Assembly (NCBI GenBank): GCA_946894095.1
Contig: OX335642.1
Span: 18,301,021-18,365,020, forward strand
Length of the DNA stretch: 64,000 bases
Direction of reading: 5' to 3'
From: Incurvaria masculella
Lineage: Eukaryota > Arthropoda > Insecta > Lepidoptera > Incurvariidae
Positions 52,861 through 63,810 of the stretch are shown here, in pieces. Numbering within the stretch: the stretch's first letter is position 1; each line of letters starts with the position of its first letter. The notes beneath the pieces were generated by a model that saw only the letters and a list, made by a program, of their open reading frames with translations, ran no database searches and was not told the origin of the DNA. A program made the position numbers and the translations under genes.

Positions 52861-53844
52861 GATACATGTGCACGTTCTATTAGGCCGCCCTGGCAAAATA
52901 ATTCCACACGCTCTGTAAATTGTTTCGTTATTATTTAGTCACCCATTTGCTCTACACGTCCAAACATCTTAAATCCAATGTTTAATGAACATACTCACGA
53001 CATAATGTTAGCGTAAGAGCCGGCATGACACCTCGCTCGCAAGGTGAAATTGGCAGCGCCGAGTTATTTAGGGTAGGCAACAAAAATATGATTTTATATA
53101 AACTCAGATCAGATTTTTCATTCGCTGTATAAGAATGTCACGTAACTATAAATATATATGTACATATCTCGTCCATTTTACTGGATTACCTGCTGAACCC
53201 CTTCACTGTGTCTAATTAAAAAGATATGCTCGAATTTCCAAAAGAAAATGTTTCAATTCCTTATTTAATGATAGATACTTCATAATTAAATGTCAAGGTA
53301 CTTTGATATTACACATTGAATTCGATTTTTTTCAGATTGAAACGTAAATTGCCATTCTTCGGCAGGCAACATTTGACATACGAAAAGCGTTTTGCATTAA
53401 AACATACATTTCATAAGTCAAGAAATATGAGAATGTACGTATGTGCATACAGGCACAATACATGAAGTCGAGCAAAGGTTTTCGCAGATGCCTTGTGGAG
53501 TATACATCTACTTATTATTATTATATTATATCTGAGTTTTCGAGCGCTCGGAAACTTTCACTAATTGTCTTCAGTCATAGTATATAGAAAATAACAGTAG
53601 GTAAGGTCGTCTCATTGAGGAAACTAAGCGGAAAACGTATTGTTTTGTGTTTTATTAATTGAATCAATTTAATTTGTTCATTTATATACATCTTAGCTAT
53701 TCCTCTGTGATATCACAAACGAATATCCATAGAAAAATTTACGGTACTGTATTGTGGGCTACTTTAGAATGTACCTTGTTTATTACAATGGTCGAAAAAA
53801 GGGTCACAAGAGACCTATATAATAGGTCAATTCTTTTTTAGTCA
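52861..53844. other. no recognised element
   Basis: AT-rich sequence with no frame above 60 codons and no repeat family recognised. Confidence 0.4.
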
Positions 53845-55022
53845 GCGTGTTTGCGTCCACTGCAGGACATACGCCTCTCCAATTTTCCTCCAGTCCTCCT
53901 GACCCTCAGCGGTACAGAACCGCTGCTTTCCGCCGACGCACTTGATGTCGTCGTCCCACCTGGCGGGTGGTCTTCCCACACTCCGTTTTCCTGTCCACGG
54001 CCACCAGGGTAGGACACGGTTACTCTAACGGTCGTCATCTCTTCGGCTGACGTGACCAGCCCACTGCCACTTGAGCTTAGCCACCCGGTGTCAAATATCG
54101 ACTATTTTGGTACGTCGGCGGATTGCCTCGTTACGCACCATATCCCGTGGCGATATTCCCAGCATGGCTCGCTCTATTGCCCGTTGGGAAACTTTCAACC
54201 TTTGGACAACGGCGACCGTCAGAGTCCACGTTTCACATCCGTACGTCATGCAGTGGTCATATAGACGAAACTTTAAATTTTGCGGAATGTCAGGCCTCAG
54301 AGCGTATTTAAGCTTTCCGAAGGCAGCCCAACACAGTTGAATTCGTCTCTCGACCTCCTTAGTCAGTCCTTGTCTACCAAGCCGCAGAATTTGACCGAGA
54401 TATACATACTCTTCAACCTGTTCGATCCCGTCTCCGCCGATAACTATTTGTCCTCCCGTCATAACCTCGGGGTCATGACCTAGGTTCATCTTCAGACCTA
54501 CCTTTAGCAATGCTTTATAAAGGTCTTCCAGCATGGACTGAAGCTGAACTCGGCAATTTGACAGAAGAACAATGTCGTAGGCGAATTGAAGATGACTGAG
54601 AAAATCTCCATTAACGTTAATACCCGTGTTGTCCTATTCAAGCGTCTTGAACACATCTTCCAATGCGTTGGTGAAGAGCTTGGGCGAGATCACATACCCC
54701 ACCACTTTTTTTACGCCTTTATCACAGACCACTTACGCCTTTATCAAAGAGGATGGGTTGGATATTTTCATGGAGCCTCACAGTCATCGTCGCGGACCGA
54801 TCCAGGTTTCGGAGCATCTCGATGCAGCGGTGGTCGATTCTGCACCTCAGGAGAGTGTTTTCGACGGCTCATTTTTCAACTGAGACAAACGCCTTCTCAT
54901 AGTCCACGAAAGCTTGGAAGAGCGGCTTGTTGTACTCTTCGCTCTACTGCACCACTTGTCCCACAGTAAATATTTGAACCATGGTGCCGTATCCTTACCC
55001 AAACCCAGCTTGCTTACTTGCT
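53845..55022 (-). pseudogene. RTE-like non-LTR reverse transcriptase, decayed
   Basis: Read leftwards from 55022, in several frames. YGTM..IFTVGQVVQ and EEYNKPLFQAFVDYEKAF come first (the core with the first catalytic Asp, FVDYEKAF). Next are LLRCRIDHRCI, GYVISPKLFTNALEDVFK and INVNGDFLSHLQFAYDIVLL, where the usual FADD is FAYD. A long intact piece follows, 54534-54091 (VGLKMN, EEYVYLGQILRLGRQGLTKE, VERRIQLCWAAFGKLK, YGCETWTL, RAMLGISPRDMVRNEAIRRR). The W..HV..R/RPP.RWDDDIK..GG..W tail ends at 53845. Stops and frameshifts, plus the D-to-Y change in the catalytic pair, make it inactive. The endonuclease domain is missing. A second copy's 3' end is at 45045-45286. Confidence 0.9.
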
Positions 55023-55939
55023 TGGTAGATGGTAATCTTAAGAAATAACTATGTAGTTTAAAGTAAAGGTTGCGTATTGAATTTGAAGGAAATGATTTGT
55101 GTGGATGTTCACTGGTTTTCGACCCATTATTTATAATTAAGGAATCCTAAAGATGTCCACAGCGTGGTGGACGAAACGTTGAGCTAAATAAGTAAGCTAA
55201 ACGTTGATTATCCGTAAATATAAATAATACTTGATGGGAACTGTATGAGCAGATCGATTAGAAGTATATTCAATAATCCGTATTCGTTTTAATTTTGCAA
55301 CAGTTACATTATCCCCAAACTCAACTCGGAAACAATTTTTTTCGGGAGATTGATACGAAATTGTAAATGCAAGAATTTTCGATATTGTTTTCTTTGCAGC
55401 CGACAGAAGTTCATCATCAGACACGTTACCGACTCAAGCGCTTTTTCTATTTGTCCGCGTATTGTGAGATGCTCGTGTGTGCGTGAGGCGAACAGCTGTA
55501 CTCCTACTGCTTCGCTCCTTCCACTGTGGCCCACACTCCAGCCTGTTGGTTCAGCGGACCGCAGGTGGCTGGTGTTGTTTCAGCGAAACGCTTTCAGTAG
55601 CGCCGCGGGCGAGTTTACCTTGCCAACTAACACTATCAACCCTCAGAGGTACGCCGTTCCTAATTTTAAGTCGAGATAAGTGCTACCACAGACCGCTTTC
55701 TGAGTGTTAGGAACTGAGGCAAAGAAATTAAAATACTTATTGTTACTTTGACGAAAGTTGTCCAAAGTTTGCCATTACGGGATTTAACAGTTTATAAAAG
55801 AATATTTAGATACCTACATTTCCAATCGTGATATTTTTCACGATTATTTGAAGTTGCAACCCGAAAGCTGCAGGTTTGAATCCTGTTGTCAACCAGTGGT
55901 TTCGACCAAATCCAAATTAAATTGAATTATCAAAATACA
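55023..55939. other. no recognised element
   Basis: 55430-55640 is GC-richer with overlapping frames of 77-109 codons on the plus strand and 76 on the minus, none with a domain. A B-box-like GCAGGTTTGAATCC lies at 55869-55882. Confidence 0.4.
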
Positions 55940-56050
55940 ATCTACAACAGAAGGTTTAGTGCAATAAAAACTTAATACGCATGGCGCAAAGACGGGTAAA
56001 TCCCTCTAAAAGAATTCTTCCAGCCGACTTTTAGGTGTTTGAGATGTCAC
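55940..56050 (+). repeat. repeat, partner of 61080-61190
   Basis: TACAATCTACAACAGAAGGT, TTAGTGCAATAAAAACTTAA, GGCGCAAAGACGGG, ATCCCTCTAAAAGAATTCTT, CCAGCCGACTTTTAGGTGTT, TGAGA. The copy at 61080 has the same order with ~70-75% agreement. It is probably the 3' end of a dispersed element; class unknown. Confidence 0.65.
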
Positions 56051-56111
56051 TAGGGATATATTCGTAGGTAGTGGCGGTAGGTTTGGTTTGACAGTTTGAG
56101 TATAATATGTA

Positions 56112-56285
56112 AAAACCCGGGCGGGCTTAATTAATTCTAAGACATAGGGGACTTACAGATTTAGGTACATGCATAACGAATCATGGAGCAGCTCGCATTC
56201 GTGAGGAAATGCACTGATCCAACTCATAGAGACAGAAAGCGGCGCATGAACAGGGTGGAGAAATGAATCCATGTCCCGTGAACCC
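56112..56285 (-). mobile_element. tRNA-headed SINE, middle and head
   Basis: ACCCGGGCGGGCTTAATTAA, ATGGAGCAGCTCGCATTCGT, GAGGAAATGCACTGATCCAA, CTCATAGAGACAGAAAG, GGCGCATGAACAGGGTGG. The head is truncated at its 5' edge. Confidence 0.7.
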
Positions 56286-57184
56286 AATACAATGTTTAAG
56301 TCGAATTGGAAATGTTTAAGTGTATTAGAGTATTCACTGGAATTTTATATGTATGTGTATATATTGAATTCAATCTATTTGTATTGTTTTTATTTCGATT
56401 TTATATCATCTTTGATCTAGTATCGTTTATTTTGATATTTAAACGCTGTGGAAGTCTATGGATTTTGTATTGTTTTTAATTTGATTTTAATATGTACCTT
56501 CTTCACGTTTATTGTACTTATTGACGTGTCTAAGTGTATGATTGTGAACAAAAAACACTGAAAACAATAAAACCGAAACATGCCCTCTGGCATGCAAGTT
56601 TAGTCCCCGCGCTACCGAACTCCGAGGTTCCTTATTTCCTGTCGAGGAGCGGAACCTTAATACACCGCGGCAGATATTCTCAAACTCGAGCACCCCCGCT
56701 CTTTCCCCGAGACCGCTTGCACGGCTCAACGGTGTATAAATAAACCGCGAGCCGATTCGTGTTGGGCCCGCGCGGCGCGGCGCGGGCGGCGCGGCGGCGG
56801 CGCCAGCGGATATCAATCTTGTTCTGTCACACGCGACTCCGTTAAATATGGTTAACTATTAATCGTGAACCTCCGCCCACGTCCGCTCCACTTGGATTTT
56901 ATTTCCGAGCGACAGAAGCGAGGTGAATACGCTAAACGTAAATACATTAAGGAGAAATTGAAGGAGAACGTCTGATTGCGTACGGTATGGAAGCTTTTAG
57001 CCGCGGCTCCATTCGTATTAAAGTCAGTAAGATACAGAACAAATTACCCACTTTTAGCTTGCCCCGTCAAAATACGTTGACGTTCTTTAACAATAGTTAG
57101 GCAATCCATGCATTTAAATATACAAGTGAACTGTTGCAATAGATAGTCGAATTAGTGACATATGGTGCTACACCAGACCCTCAA
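56286..57184. other. no gene called; contains promoter-like patch
   Basis: AT-rich to 56600; GC-rich at 56600-56900 (see the promoter entry); then unassigned. Confidence 0.4.
56735..56815 (+). promoter_or_regulatory. candidate TATA-box promoter before a CpG-rich block
   Basis: A canonical TATAAATA at 56735-56742 is followed by 60 bases of almost pure GC (GGGCCCGCGCGGCGCGGCGC). A start would be expected near 56765, but no TCAGT-type initiator is there. No downstream exon is recognised. It could be an unlinked host promoter or chance. Confidence 0.2.
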
Positions 57185-57715
57185 ACCGCCCGACGAAGCC
57201 TTTGGGCAATTGAAAATTTACAGAGGCTGCGAAAACCATGCCGGCACGACAAGTTACACCATCTTTGAAAGACCCCAGTTGTATTTTGGTGAATATTAGG
57301 CATTTCACCATTTACCCATAAATTAAAGTTTTACATGACCGGTTGTTAATAATGCTAGGAATGACGGCAGTAAATGGGTGCATTTCCTGCCTGCTCCACG
57401 TTGAGCGATTGTAGAAAGGGGACGGAGGGACACGGTTATGCAGCTCCGAAGAACATTAGCCATCGTAGAAACGATAGAACTCATAGAGAGGCTCTACATC
57501 CCTTCGGAGTTTGAGGGATTCGAAATTCTGGGACTTTCGGAGTTATCGACGAGATGAATGGGATGGCATTGGATCGAGTAGAAGGATCCAAGCAGGTACT
57601 GAGCCGAACTCCTGCGTGGAGTATTGTTCGCATATGTGGGATCCCTATCTGCGCCTTGTAGAGGAGCAAATTTTGGTCCGGAGTGAAATACTGGCGCACC
57701 TTTTGGGGATTCCCC
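57185..57715 (-). pseudogene. jockey-like LINE reverse transcriptase, C-terminal remnant
   Basis: Minus-strand frames give RQYFTPDQNLLLYKAQIG..., the same post-catalytic segment as at 11380-12236. RRDVEPL-like and the C-terminal region follow in other frames. DNA landmarks on the plus strand are AACCATGCCGGCACGACAAG, AAAGACCCCAGTTGTAT, GTAAATGGGTGCATTTCCTG, GATTGTAGAAAGGGGACGGA, TACATCCCTTCGGAGTTTGA, TCTGCGCCTTGTAGAGGAGC. It is 5'-truncated at about 57715 and frameshifted throughout. Confidence 0.8.
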
Positions 57716-59284
57716 AGCTTTTTTTAAAGGCCAGTTTCGCTAGCCTCTCGCTTCTTTCTCTCAACATCGGTTTATTATCATTTTTATATTTTACCTACCT
57801 ATCTTTGAGTTATGGGTAAGGTGGCAACTCAGCTCAGAGTAGAAGATTATTTCTTGCAATATACCATAACAAGGCCACACAGGTGGAAGTGTTGCCATTT
57901 TATGACCATTTCAAATATCAAATACTAAAATCCGCTTCGTTTGCAAAGAACATTCTCGTATAAAGTTTAAAACATCCATATTCACTACGATTACGAATTG
58001 CTTCATGCTCACATTAACAATAGTACACCTAATAATAGACAAGTTTTTCCCCATGATTGCCATGAACATTAGGACGTTTCAAGGCGCAAGTAACGGGCAT
58101 CCAGACAAATCGAATATTCCATACTCTTCCGAGTCTGTCTGGCTTGTTACTGGGAGGAAATTGAACACGATAACGAAGAGAGATAAGCGAGGAAATAACT
58201 TCTAAAGCCCGCTCGGTTAATATCGGAGGTAAATGTACCTCTAATCCCAACCAGTTGACGTTACATGGGCACACATGGGAATGTCTTTTGATTAGTTATT
58301 TGCTGAGGTAGAAAAACTATCAGCACATTTTTTTGTCTACAATTTGTTAACTGAGTTGTTGTCGGCAATGTAAAATTTATTGATTCGTAATAAACCAGTA
58401 TGTTTCAACGAATACGATTTGTATTCGTATATGTATACAATGTATAATATTTTAGTTTTTAATTTCTTTGTTGACTGTTTCTTGAATACAGGCAAGGTTA
58501 AGTTAAAATATATTAAAAACGAATACGAAAAGTACTTACGTACAATTTCAATTACAAGTTTTGTTATTCTACGACATAGACTATTTTACACTTATGTACA
58601 TTTTTCTACTTAGACAGCATAGTGAAAAACTCCATTGATAGAATTAAAATAAGCTACGACACTCGTTGATTTCTGTATTCACCAAGTGCAAAATGATCTG
58701 GCTAGTAGTAAACCAACAATGTTAAAATTTTGTTTCTTATTCTATTATCAACTTTGCAAATTGAAACCAAAATATAATCTCATCGTACATGCTCTTCGAT
58801 TACGAGTGCTATTACGTGGGCCACGGCCAGCCAGTTCCACATGCTCCCTTTTTAGAATTTGCTTTGTCATTTTGTCATGAAAATTCACGTTCCTCGCAGG
58901 TATATCGCGGCAACACAGCAAAATGTTCCGAGTGCAAATCTAGCCGATCACAGCCGCACTATATGACTGGGCGGTCACGGTATGATTGCCTCATGATTTA
59001 AAATAATCATTGCGCATATCTACACAAGAAAGGAGGTCCAGTGTGAGCGTTGTTATTACGGAGGCTGTGCCGGCCCGGCTCAGCCTTTATAGTCTAGGAG
59101 GTAACCGTAAAAAACATCGAAACCGATATTAAAGTTCCTCTGATTCAGTATGTTTTTCGAATGCGTAACTTTGGACCAGATAAAATAAGTCTGTTTCAGT
59201 AAAAAAGCAGATGTTACGACAAATACTCTCGGGGGATTGCCAACTAGCTTAAGATTTGTGATGTTTTTGTTCAAAAGGTGTTTC
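57716..59284. other. 1.6 kb without recognised elements
   Basis: AT-rich; frames of 64-81 codons only, none with a domain. Confidence 0.4.
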
Positions 59285-59590
59285 GCCGAAATTACAGCTA
59301 ATTATAGCTAAAAGTAAATCACGAACGGTGTAGTCAAAATAAAAAAAAATCTGAAGGATTTTCAATACTAATGGAACAAGCTTGGCTTAATGACTAACAT
59401 TTTTAAAATGTTTTGTTTTATCGTTGTGTACTAATCTACGTCCAAAGTACGATACTTTGTAACCTCATGACTTAGACAAAAAAACATAATTTTACAATGC
59501 GATTGATCGTCAAGCATCTAGTTCGATTTTATAAAGCTGTTTTAGCATAATTTTAAATGTTCGACAAGAAATTATATGGGTAACACTACA
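59285..59590 (+). repeat. old diverged repeat, partner of 955-1310
   Basis: CGCCGAAATTACAGCTAATT, ATAGCTAAAAGTAAATCACG, GGTGTAGTCAAAAT, TTTTATCGTTGTGTACTAAT, CTACGTCCAAAGTACGATAC, TTTACAATGCGATTGATCGT, CAAGCATCTAGTTCGATTTT, CGACAAGAAATTATATGGG, in the same order as the first copy. Confidence 0.6.
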
Positions 59591-60074
59591 TGGTCCATTG
59601 CATGCAGATAGATATTTTAAGAATTCAAAAAGCGATATAATTGATCATAAAGTTAAATTAGAATTTTTCCATAAAGTTTTCTGGTAAAAGTAACCACACG
59701 CTATAAGACACAATGTACCAGTGAAACATGGACATTTTTTTATATTGTTGTTGTTTTTTATTGTTAATTCATCACCCATAGACAGTACACTGCACTCGGA
59801 TTTGTCATATTTTATCATTAGCCATTCAATTCATGGTTTCGCAAAGAAATGATCCGTTGAACGCGGGCCAATCTCCCGGCCTAGGGACAATTTGAATAAT
59901 ACCCGATACCGTTGTTTCGGAAGCGATACCGCTCGCACTAAGACATTATAATCCCACTCTCGTGGATAGATAATAACCGAATAGCGGGACCGGGGGATAA
60001 TCTCCTACACCTTATTAATATATCGTATTCGTTGCACAACTGCACCACATGTACATTATTTGCACATATGGTTA
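59591..60074. other. no recognised element
   Basis: ATAGACAGTACACTGCACTC (59779) recalls ATAGACAGTACACTCACTCG at 35926, a very short shared phrase. Nothing else. Confidence 0.4.
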
Positions 60075-60368
60075 TATGATATATTTTCAACCGTTGAGGC
60101 TGGCCGTGGTTCAGATTCCACGTAAAACTGTAGGTCCCCTTCCCTACTTACTAGGTGGTAGGGTTCATCCCGCCCGGGTTGGGGATCGCATTGAAAGAAC
60201 GATGGTCGAAGCGGTAATGAAAATTGTCGTGTTTTCCATCCAGTTCAATGAAGCCGAGCAATATAACGAAGGTCCTGGCATGGCACCTAGTTCCCATGTG
60301 ATGTGTTAGGCTAATATCGGACGGTCAGTTCGGTACTAGCCACCCATGTCCAGTTACATAAAAAAAGG
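60075..60368 (+). mobile_element. 5S-type SINE lacking the head
   Basis: TTTTCAACCGTTGAGGCTGG, CCGTGGTTCAGATTCCACGT, AAAACTGTAGGTCCCCTTCC, AGGTGGTAGGGTTCATCCCG, CCCGGGTTGGG, ATGGTCGAAGCGGTAATGAA, GGTCCTGGCATGGCACCTAG, GTGATGTGTTAGGCTAATAT, CCACCCATGTCCAGTTACAT, AAAAAA. It starts right after the 5S-like box, in the segment specific to the 5S-type. Confidence 0.85.
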
Positions 60369-60369
60369 A

Positions 60370-60558
60370 AGGACGGGTGTGCGACCGGAACTCATCTAGC
60401 GTTGACGTAGTCACGTTTTAGTGTCGCTTTGGAATTCGCTCACTGCTGTTGTTCTCGAGCTCCAACGATACGTGAGAAGTAAGACATGGGTACGACGCCA
60501 TTTAGTGCAATGAACATTCGATATTACGTGTCCCGAATTTGTTAGCGAACTAACTACG
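60370..60558 (+). mobile_element. GGAGTGGCGACC MITE, arm, centre and start of second arm
   Basis: GTGTGCGACCGGAACTCATC, TAGCGTTGACGTAGTCACG, TTTTAGTG, GTTGTTCTCGAGCTCCAACG, TTTAGTGCAATGAACATTCG, TGTCCCGAATTTGTTAGCGA. A large part of the first arm is deleted. It sits between two SINEs. Confidence 0.7.
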
Positions 60559-60572
60559 TACCATCTTATCGA

Positions 60573-60792
60573 AACTGGCCCCCTTCCCCTACTAGGTGGT
60601 AGCGTTAAAGTCTGCTCGGCTTGGTGCCATCGCATTGGATGAAGAGAGCAACGAAAATTACTTTGTTTTCCCATTCAGTCGAATGTTGTGAGCACGGCTA
60701 ATAGTAGACCCTGACACGGCACCTAATTCTAACGGGAATACGAAGTGTTGGGCTTATACTTATATCATGACGTTGGTTGTGGTCTTAGCCGT
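60573..60792 (+). mobile_element. SINE body and tail
   Basis: CCTTCCCCTACTAGGTGGTA, GGTGCCATCGCATTGGATGA, GACACGGCACCTAATTCTAA, AAGTGTTGGGCTTATACTTA, ATCATGACGTTGGTTGTGGT. No poly(A) is left. Confidence 0.75.
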
Positions 60793-61079
60793 ATGTCCAA
60801 GAGCTGTCAAGCGTGAACGTGTTCACGTGCCGAGCGTCACGTCACTGCTGGACAAGGACATGGGTCATGTTGGGAATATCACTACGAGACAGGGTGCGAA
60901 ACGAATGAATTCGCCCTCGCCCTATGATTATTTTGCAATTTCATACGAAATTAGCGCTTCAGCAATCTAGCTTTGCCTCGAAAAGTATGACGTGTTGAGC
61001 AAAAGTAAGTAATTAGTTGGTGCACAACTACATAAGTGTGATTGATTAAACATTCTCTAATAAGCCACAAAAAACAATT
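60793..61079. other. no recognised element
   Basis: GTGAACGTGTTCAC at 60813-60826 is palindromic but for its central pair. Otherwise nothing. Confidence 0.4.
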
Positions 61080-61190
61080 TACAAAACAAAGTACAGTGCA
61101 ATAACAACATAAATGGGGCACAAAGGGGGCCTTATCCCTCGAAGAGATTTCTTCCAGGCGACCTTTGAGTGTTTGAGAACTTCAATAGTT
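61080..61190 (+). repeat. repeat, partner of 55940-56050
   Basis: TACAAAACAAAGTACAGTGC, AATAACAACATAAATGGGGC, ACAAAGGGGGCCTTATCCCT, CGAAGAGATTTCTTCCAGGC, GACCTTTGAGTGTTTGAGA. Confidence 0.65.
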
Positions 61191-61712
61191 CTTTCCAATA
61201 GTTTTTTTCAAAATTTTCATACAAACGGTTGTATGACGGCAATAGGAGAAAAATTCGGGTCGAAATACGTGTGAAAGACAGACACCAGACCTGACCTAAG
61301 GGTAATTTTTCGCATTTTTGCGACAGGACCCTACAAACGTTTTTCATACGCGCGGTAAGCCGTCAAACTAAATATTATAGAAACCTATTCTTGTTTTGGG
61401 ATGGCGCCATTCCATCCCTAATCGAGAATAGCACAGCTGTGACGCAGACCATTCCCGTTCCCTGATGGACCGCCAGAATTGGATGTACCTGCCTCGCTGG
61501 ATATCAGGGCCTAAAAGCGGTTCCGTGTCGGGGTCTCATCCTTGCTTAATTTATATCTGCGTATTTTCGGCGGACTGAAGATAAACAGGGACGCTCAAAT
61601 TTACGAAGTAAGTTAATATTTTGGTTGGATTTTATAAGAAAATGAGCGATTTTATGATAGCTCAAAAATCGTGGGGTGCGTATAAACCCACCCAGTAAGC
61701 AACATATTTTTT
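61191..61712. other. no recognised element
   Basis: Short frames only; no family repeat recognised. Confidence 0.4.
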
Positions 61713-61955
61713 TTATGTAACTGGACATGGGTGGTTAAAACCAAACCTACAGTCATGATATTAACCCAACAAACCATTTAGGAACTAGGTGTTATACCAG
61801 GACCTTCCTGATACGTTGAATTGGGTGGAAAACACGGACCATTTTCATTGCCGCTTCGACTCAATTCGATGGTACCAACCCGGGCGGCATTAGCCTTGCC
61901 ACCTAGTAAGTAAGGAATGGGACCAATCGTTATACGTGGAATCCGAGCAACAAAC
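61713..61955 (-). mobile_element. SINE body and tail
   Basis: TTATGTAACTGGACATGGGT, CAGTCATGATATTAACCCAA, CCAGGACCTTCCTGATACG, TTGAATTGGGTGGAAAACAC, ATTGCCGCTTCGACTCAATT, CCAACCCGGGCGGCATTAGC, CACCTAGTAAGTAAGGAATG. The T-run at 61706-61713 is the poly(A). Confidence 0.85.
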
Positions 61956-62047
61956 GTCGCATCCTTTATACTCTAACGACATGCACGAGAAGAAATGCAG
62001 TGGGCCCGATTGTATCATTTTTTACGAGCTGGAACTAACACGGCAAC

Positions 62048-62215
62048 AAATTGCAATCTTTGTACTAAATGGCGTTGGACGTAGAACATTAGGGGTGAGC
62101 GAATTCGTAAGCTATCTGACTGGCCGGCGCTACCACCAGTGATGGTATTATCACTAATATGTGGCTACACTGCCGCTATATGGATGAGTTTCTGTCGCCA
62201 ATCCAGTCCTTTCTT
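62048..62215 (+). mobile_element. GGAGTGGCGACC MITE, inner part and right arm
   Basis: GGCGTTGGACGTAGAACATT, GAGCGAATTCGTAAGCTATC, TGACTGGCCGGCGCTACCAC, TATTATCACTAATATGTGGC, TACACTGCCGCTATATGGAT, GAGTTTCTGTCGCC. The right arm is the most complete in the window after 36088-36275. Confidence 0.7.
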
Positions 62216-62329
62216 ACTCGATGCAGAATCCGATGGAGCAGAAAGTTAAAATGATTACGTTGAGGGGACGCAGCAGCGGTAAAAGAAAGGAGAATACATT
62301 GGGAAATCGCATAAAGCCCTTCTCACAAG

Positions 62330-62602
62330 TTTTTTTTTAATGTTAAACGCAGCTTACTATGGTTTTATTATAGGCTTATTAATATGGCTTACGCGACGGG
62401 TTTTAGAACTATCAGGGGGGTTGCTTTTTCACAACGTGTTGTAAGCACCCCAGGTTGTACTTTGGGGGAAATCCCTCGGAAGGGAGACCATTCCACTGAT
62501 TACCTATTGGTAAAGGATTTAGGGGATCGGTGGGTTCTTATTTTTGGAATGTCGACTGTGAATTTGTGCATCTTCTCCCTGTTTAGGGTTGAGTAAACAA
62601 AC
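62330..62602 (-). mobile_element. jockey-like LINE, 3' fragment, strongly diverged
   Basis: TTTTTTTTAATGTTAAACGC, GGGGGTTGCTTTTTCACAAC, ACCCCAGGTTGTACTTTGGG, GATTTAGGGGATCGGTGGGT, TCTTATTTTTGGAATGTCGA and GTGCATCTTCTCCCTGTTTA align with 11375-11660. Confidence 0.7.
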
Positions 62603-62604
62603 TA

Positions 62605-62955
62605 TGCAAACGATATCATGAGTTTAAATCACCGCCCCGTTCGTGCACCTTTTATAATTCTCTTTATAAGGTGGATAAGTGCATTTCGTTACGAATGCGA
62701 CCTGTTTCCATGGTTCAGAATCCATGTTAAACTGGAGGTTCCGTAAGCAACACGGGTTGTTATCATCGCATTAGATGACAAGATGGTCGAAGCGGCAATG
62801 AAAAATTGTCCGTGTTTTCCATCCAAACCCATGAAGCGTGCTCAAAAAGGAAATATCCTGGCATGGCACATAATTCCATTGGGAATGCGGTGTGTTAGGC
62901 TCACATGACGATAGCTGTGGTATTTTTGGCCATTCATATCCAGTTACATACAACA
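62605..62955 (+). mobile_element. tRNA-headed SINE, long copy
   Basis: ATGAGTTTAAATCACCGCCC (B-box side), GTTCGTGCACC, GGTGGATAAGTGCATTTCGT, TACGAATGCGACCTGTTTCC, ATGGTTCAGAATCCATGTTA, AAGATGGTCGAAGCGGCAAT, GTCCGTGTTTTCCATCC, CCTGGCATGGCACATAATTC, GCGGTGTGTTAGGCTCACAT, TTCATATCCAGTTACATACA. A ~35 base segment (the CCTACTAGGTGGTAGGG block) is deleted. Confidence 0.85.
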
Positions 62956-63619
62956 AACATTAGTATTGATACAAATAATGACCTTTGGTTAAGTAACGAA
63001 CGTCAAGACAGAGTTGACAGCAGTTCTGCCCGTACAGCAGTGTATTGTTTTGTTTGTATTGTTTTGTTTTTTATTTACCAGGCCATTTTGAGATGACCCG
63101 CACAAATAAGGCAGTGCAATGAAGGGAATACGGGAAGATGTCACGGTAAAGCTGAAGTAATTCTGAAATCATGGATGACGTCAACAGAGGCTAACTCAGC
63201 CGACTAACTCAGTCTGACATAAGTCAGGTGCCGTCAGCAGGAGAAAATACCCATCGTCAGGCCATGCGTATGTAATGACTCAAGTCTGCAACGGCGGCCG
63301 CATTGTCTTTTTGTGCCGACAATTATGATGAATGTGTCGTGAAATTGTTGTGGTCAAAGAAGAATACGAAGTGAGGTTCGAATTAACAGACAAACACGCG
63401 CTTAGTGTTCTTACACTTACTCATGAATGATTCAGTGCGAACGCAGAGATCTACAAAGAACACGCTAATACGATTTAACAGTTTGGTGTGCGAATGTTTT
63501 GTGCGATATTTCTAGGAAGATTTCCGCTTTGTCATAAGCATTTCTAAAGCTTTGCATACTGATTCGTGACCCGGAAACACAGACATTTCTTGTATGGAAT
63601 TGAACATTGATGGCTTTAG
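62956..63619. other. no recognised element
   Basis: No gene, RNA or family repeat seen; short frames only. Confidence 0.4.
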
Positions 63620-63810
63620 CATAATACTGTCATATAAGCCCAACACACCGCATTCCTGGAGGAATCAGCTATGATTTCTTCCTTTTACATGATCACGGCT
63701 ACACTGAACTATATGGAAAACACAGTTTTTTTTTTCGTTTCGAGCATCTTTCATTCAATGAAATGGTACCAACCCGGGCGGGCTTCACCCTACACATAGA
63801 GAACCTACAG
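63620..63810 (-). mobile_element. SINE body
   Basis: GCCCAACACACCGCATTCCT, GGAGGAATCAGCTATGATTT, GATCACGGCTACACTGAACT, TATGGAAAACACAG, TTTCATTCAATGAAATGGTA, CCAACCCGGGCGGGCTTCAC. A tRNA-like scrap (CATCGACACAAAATACTACA) follows at 63911. Confidence 0.8.
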
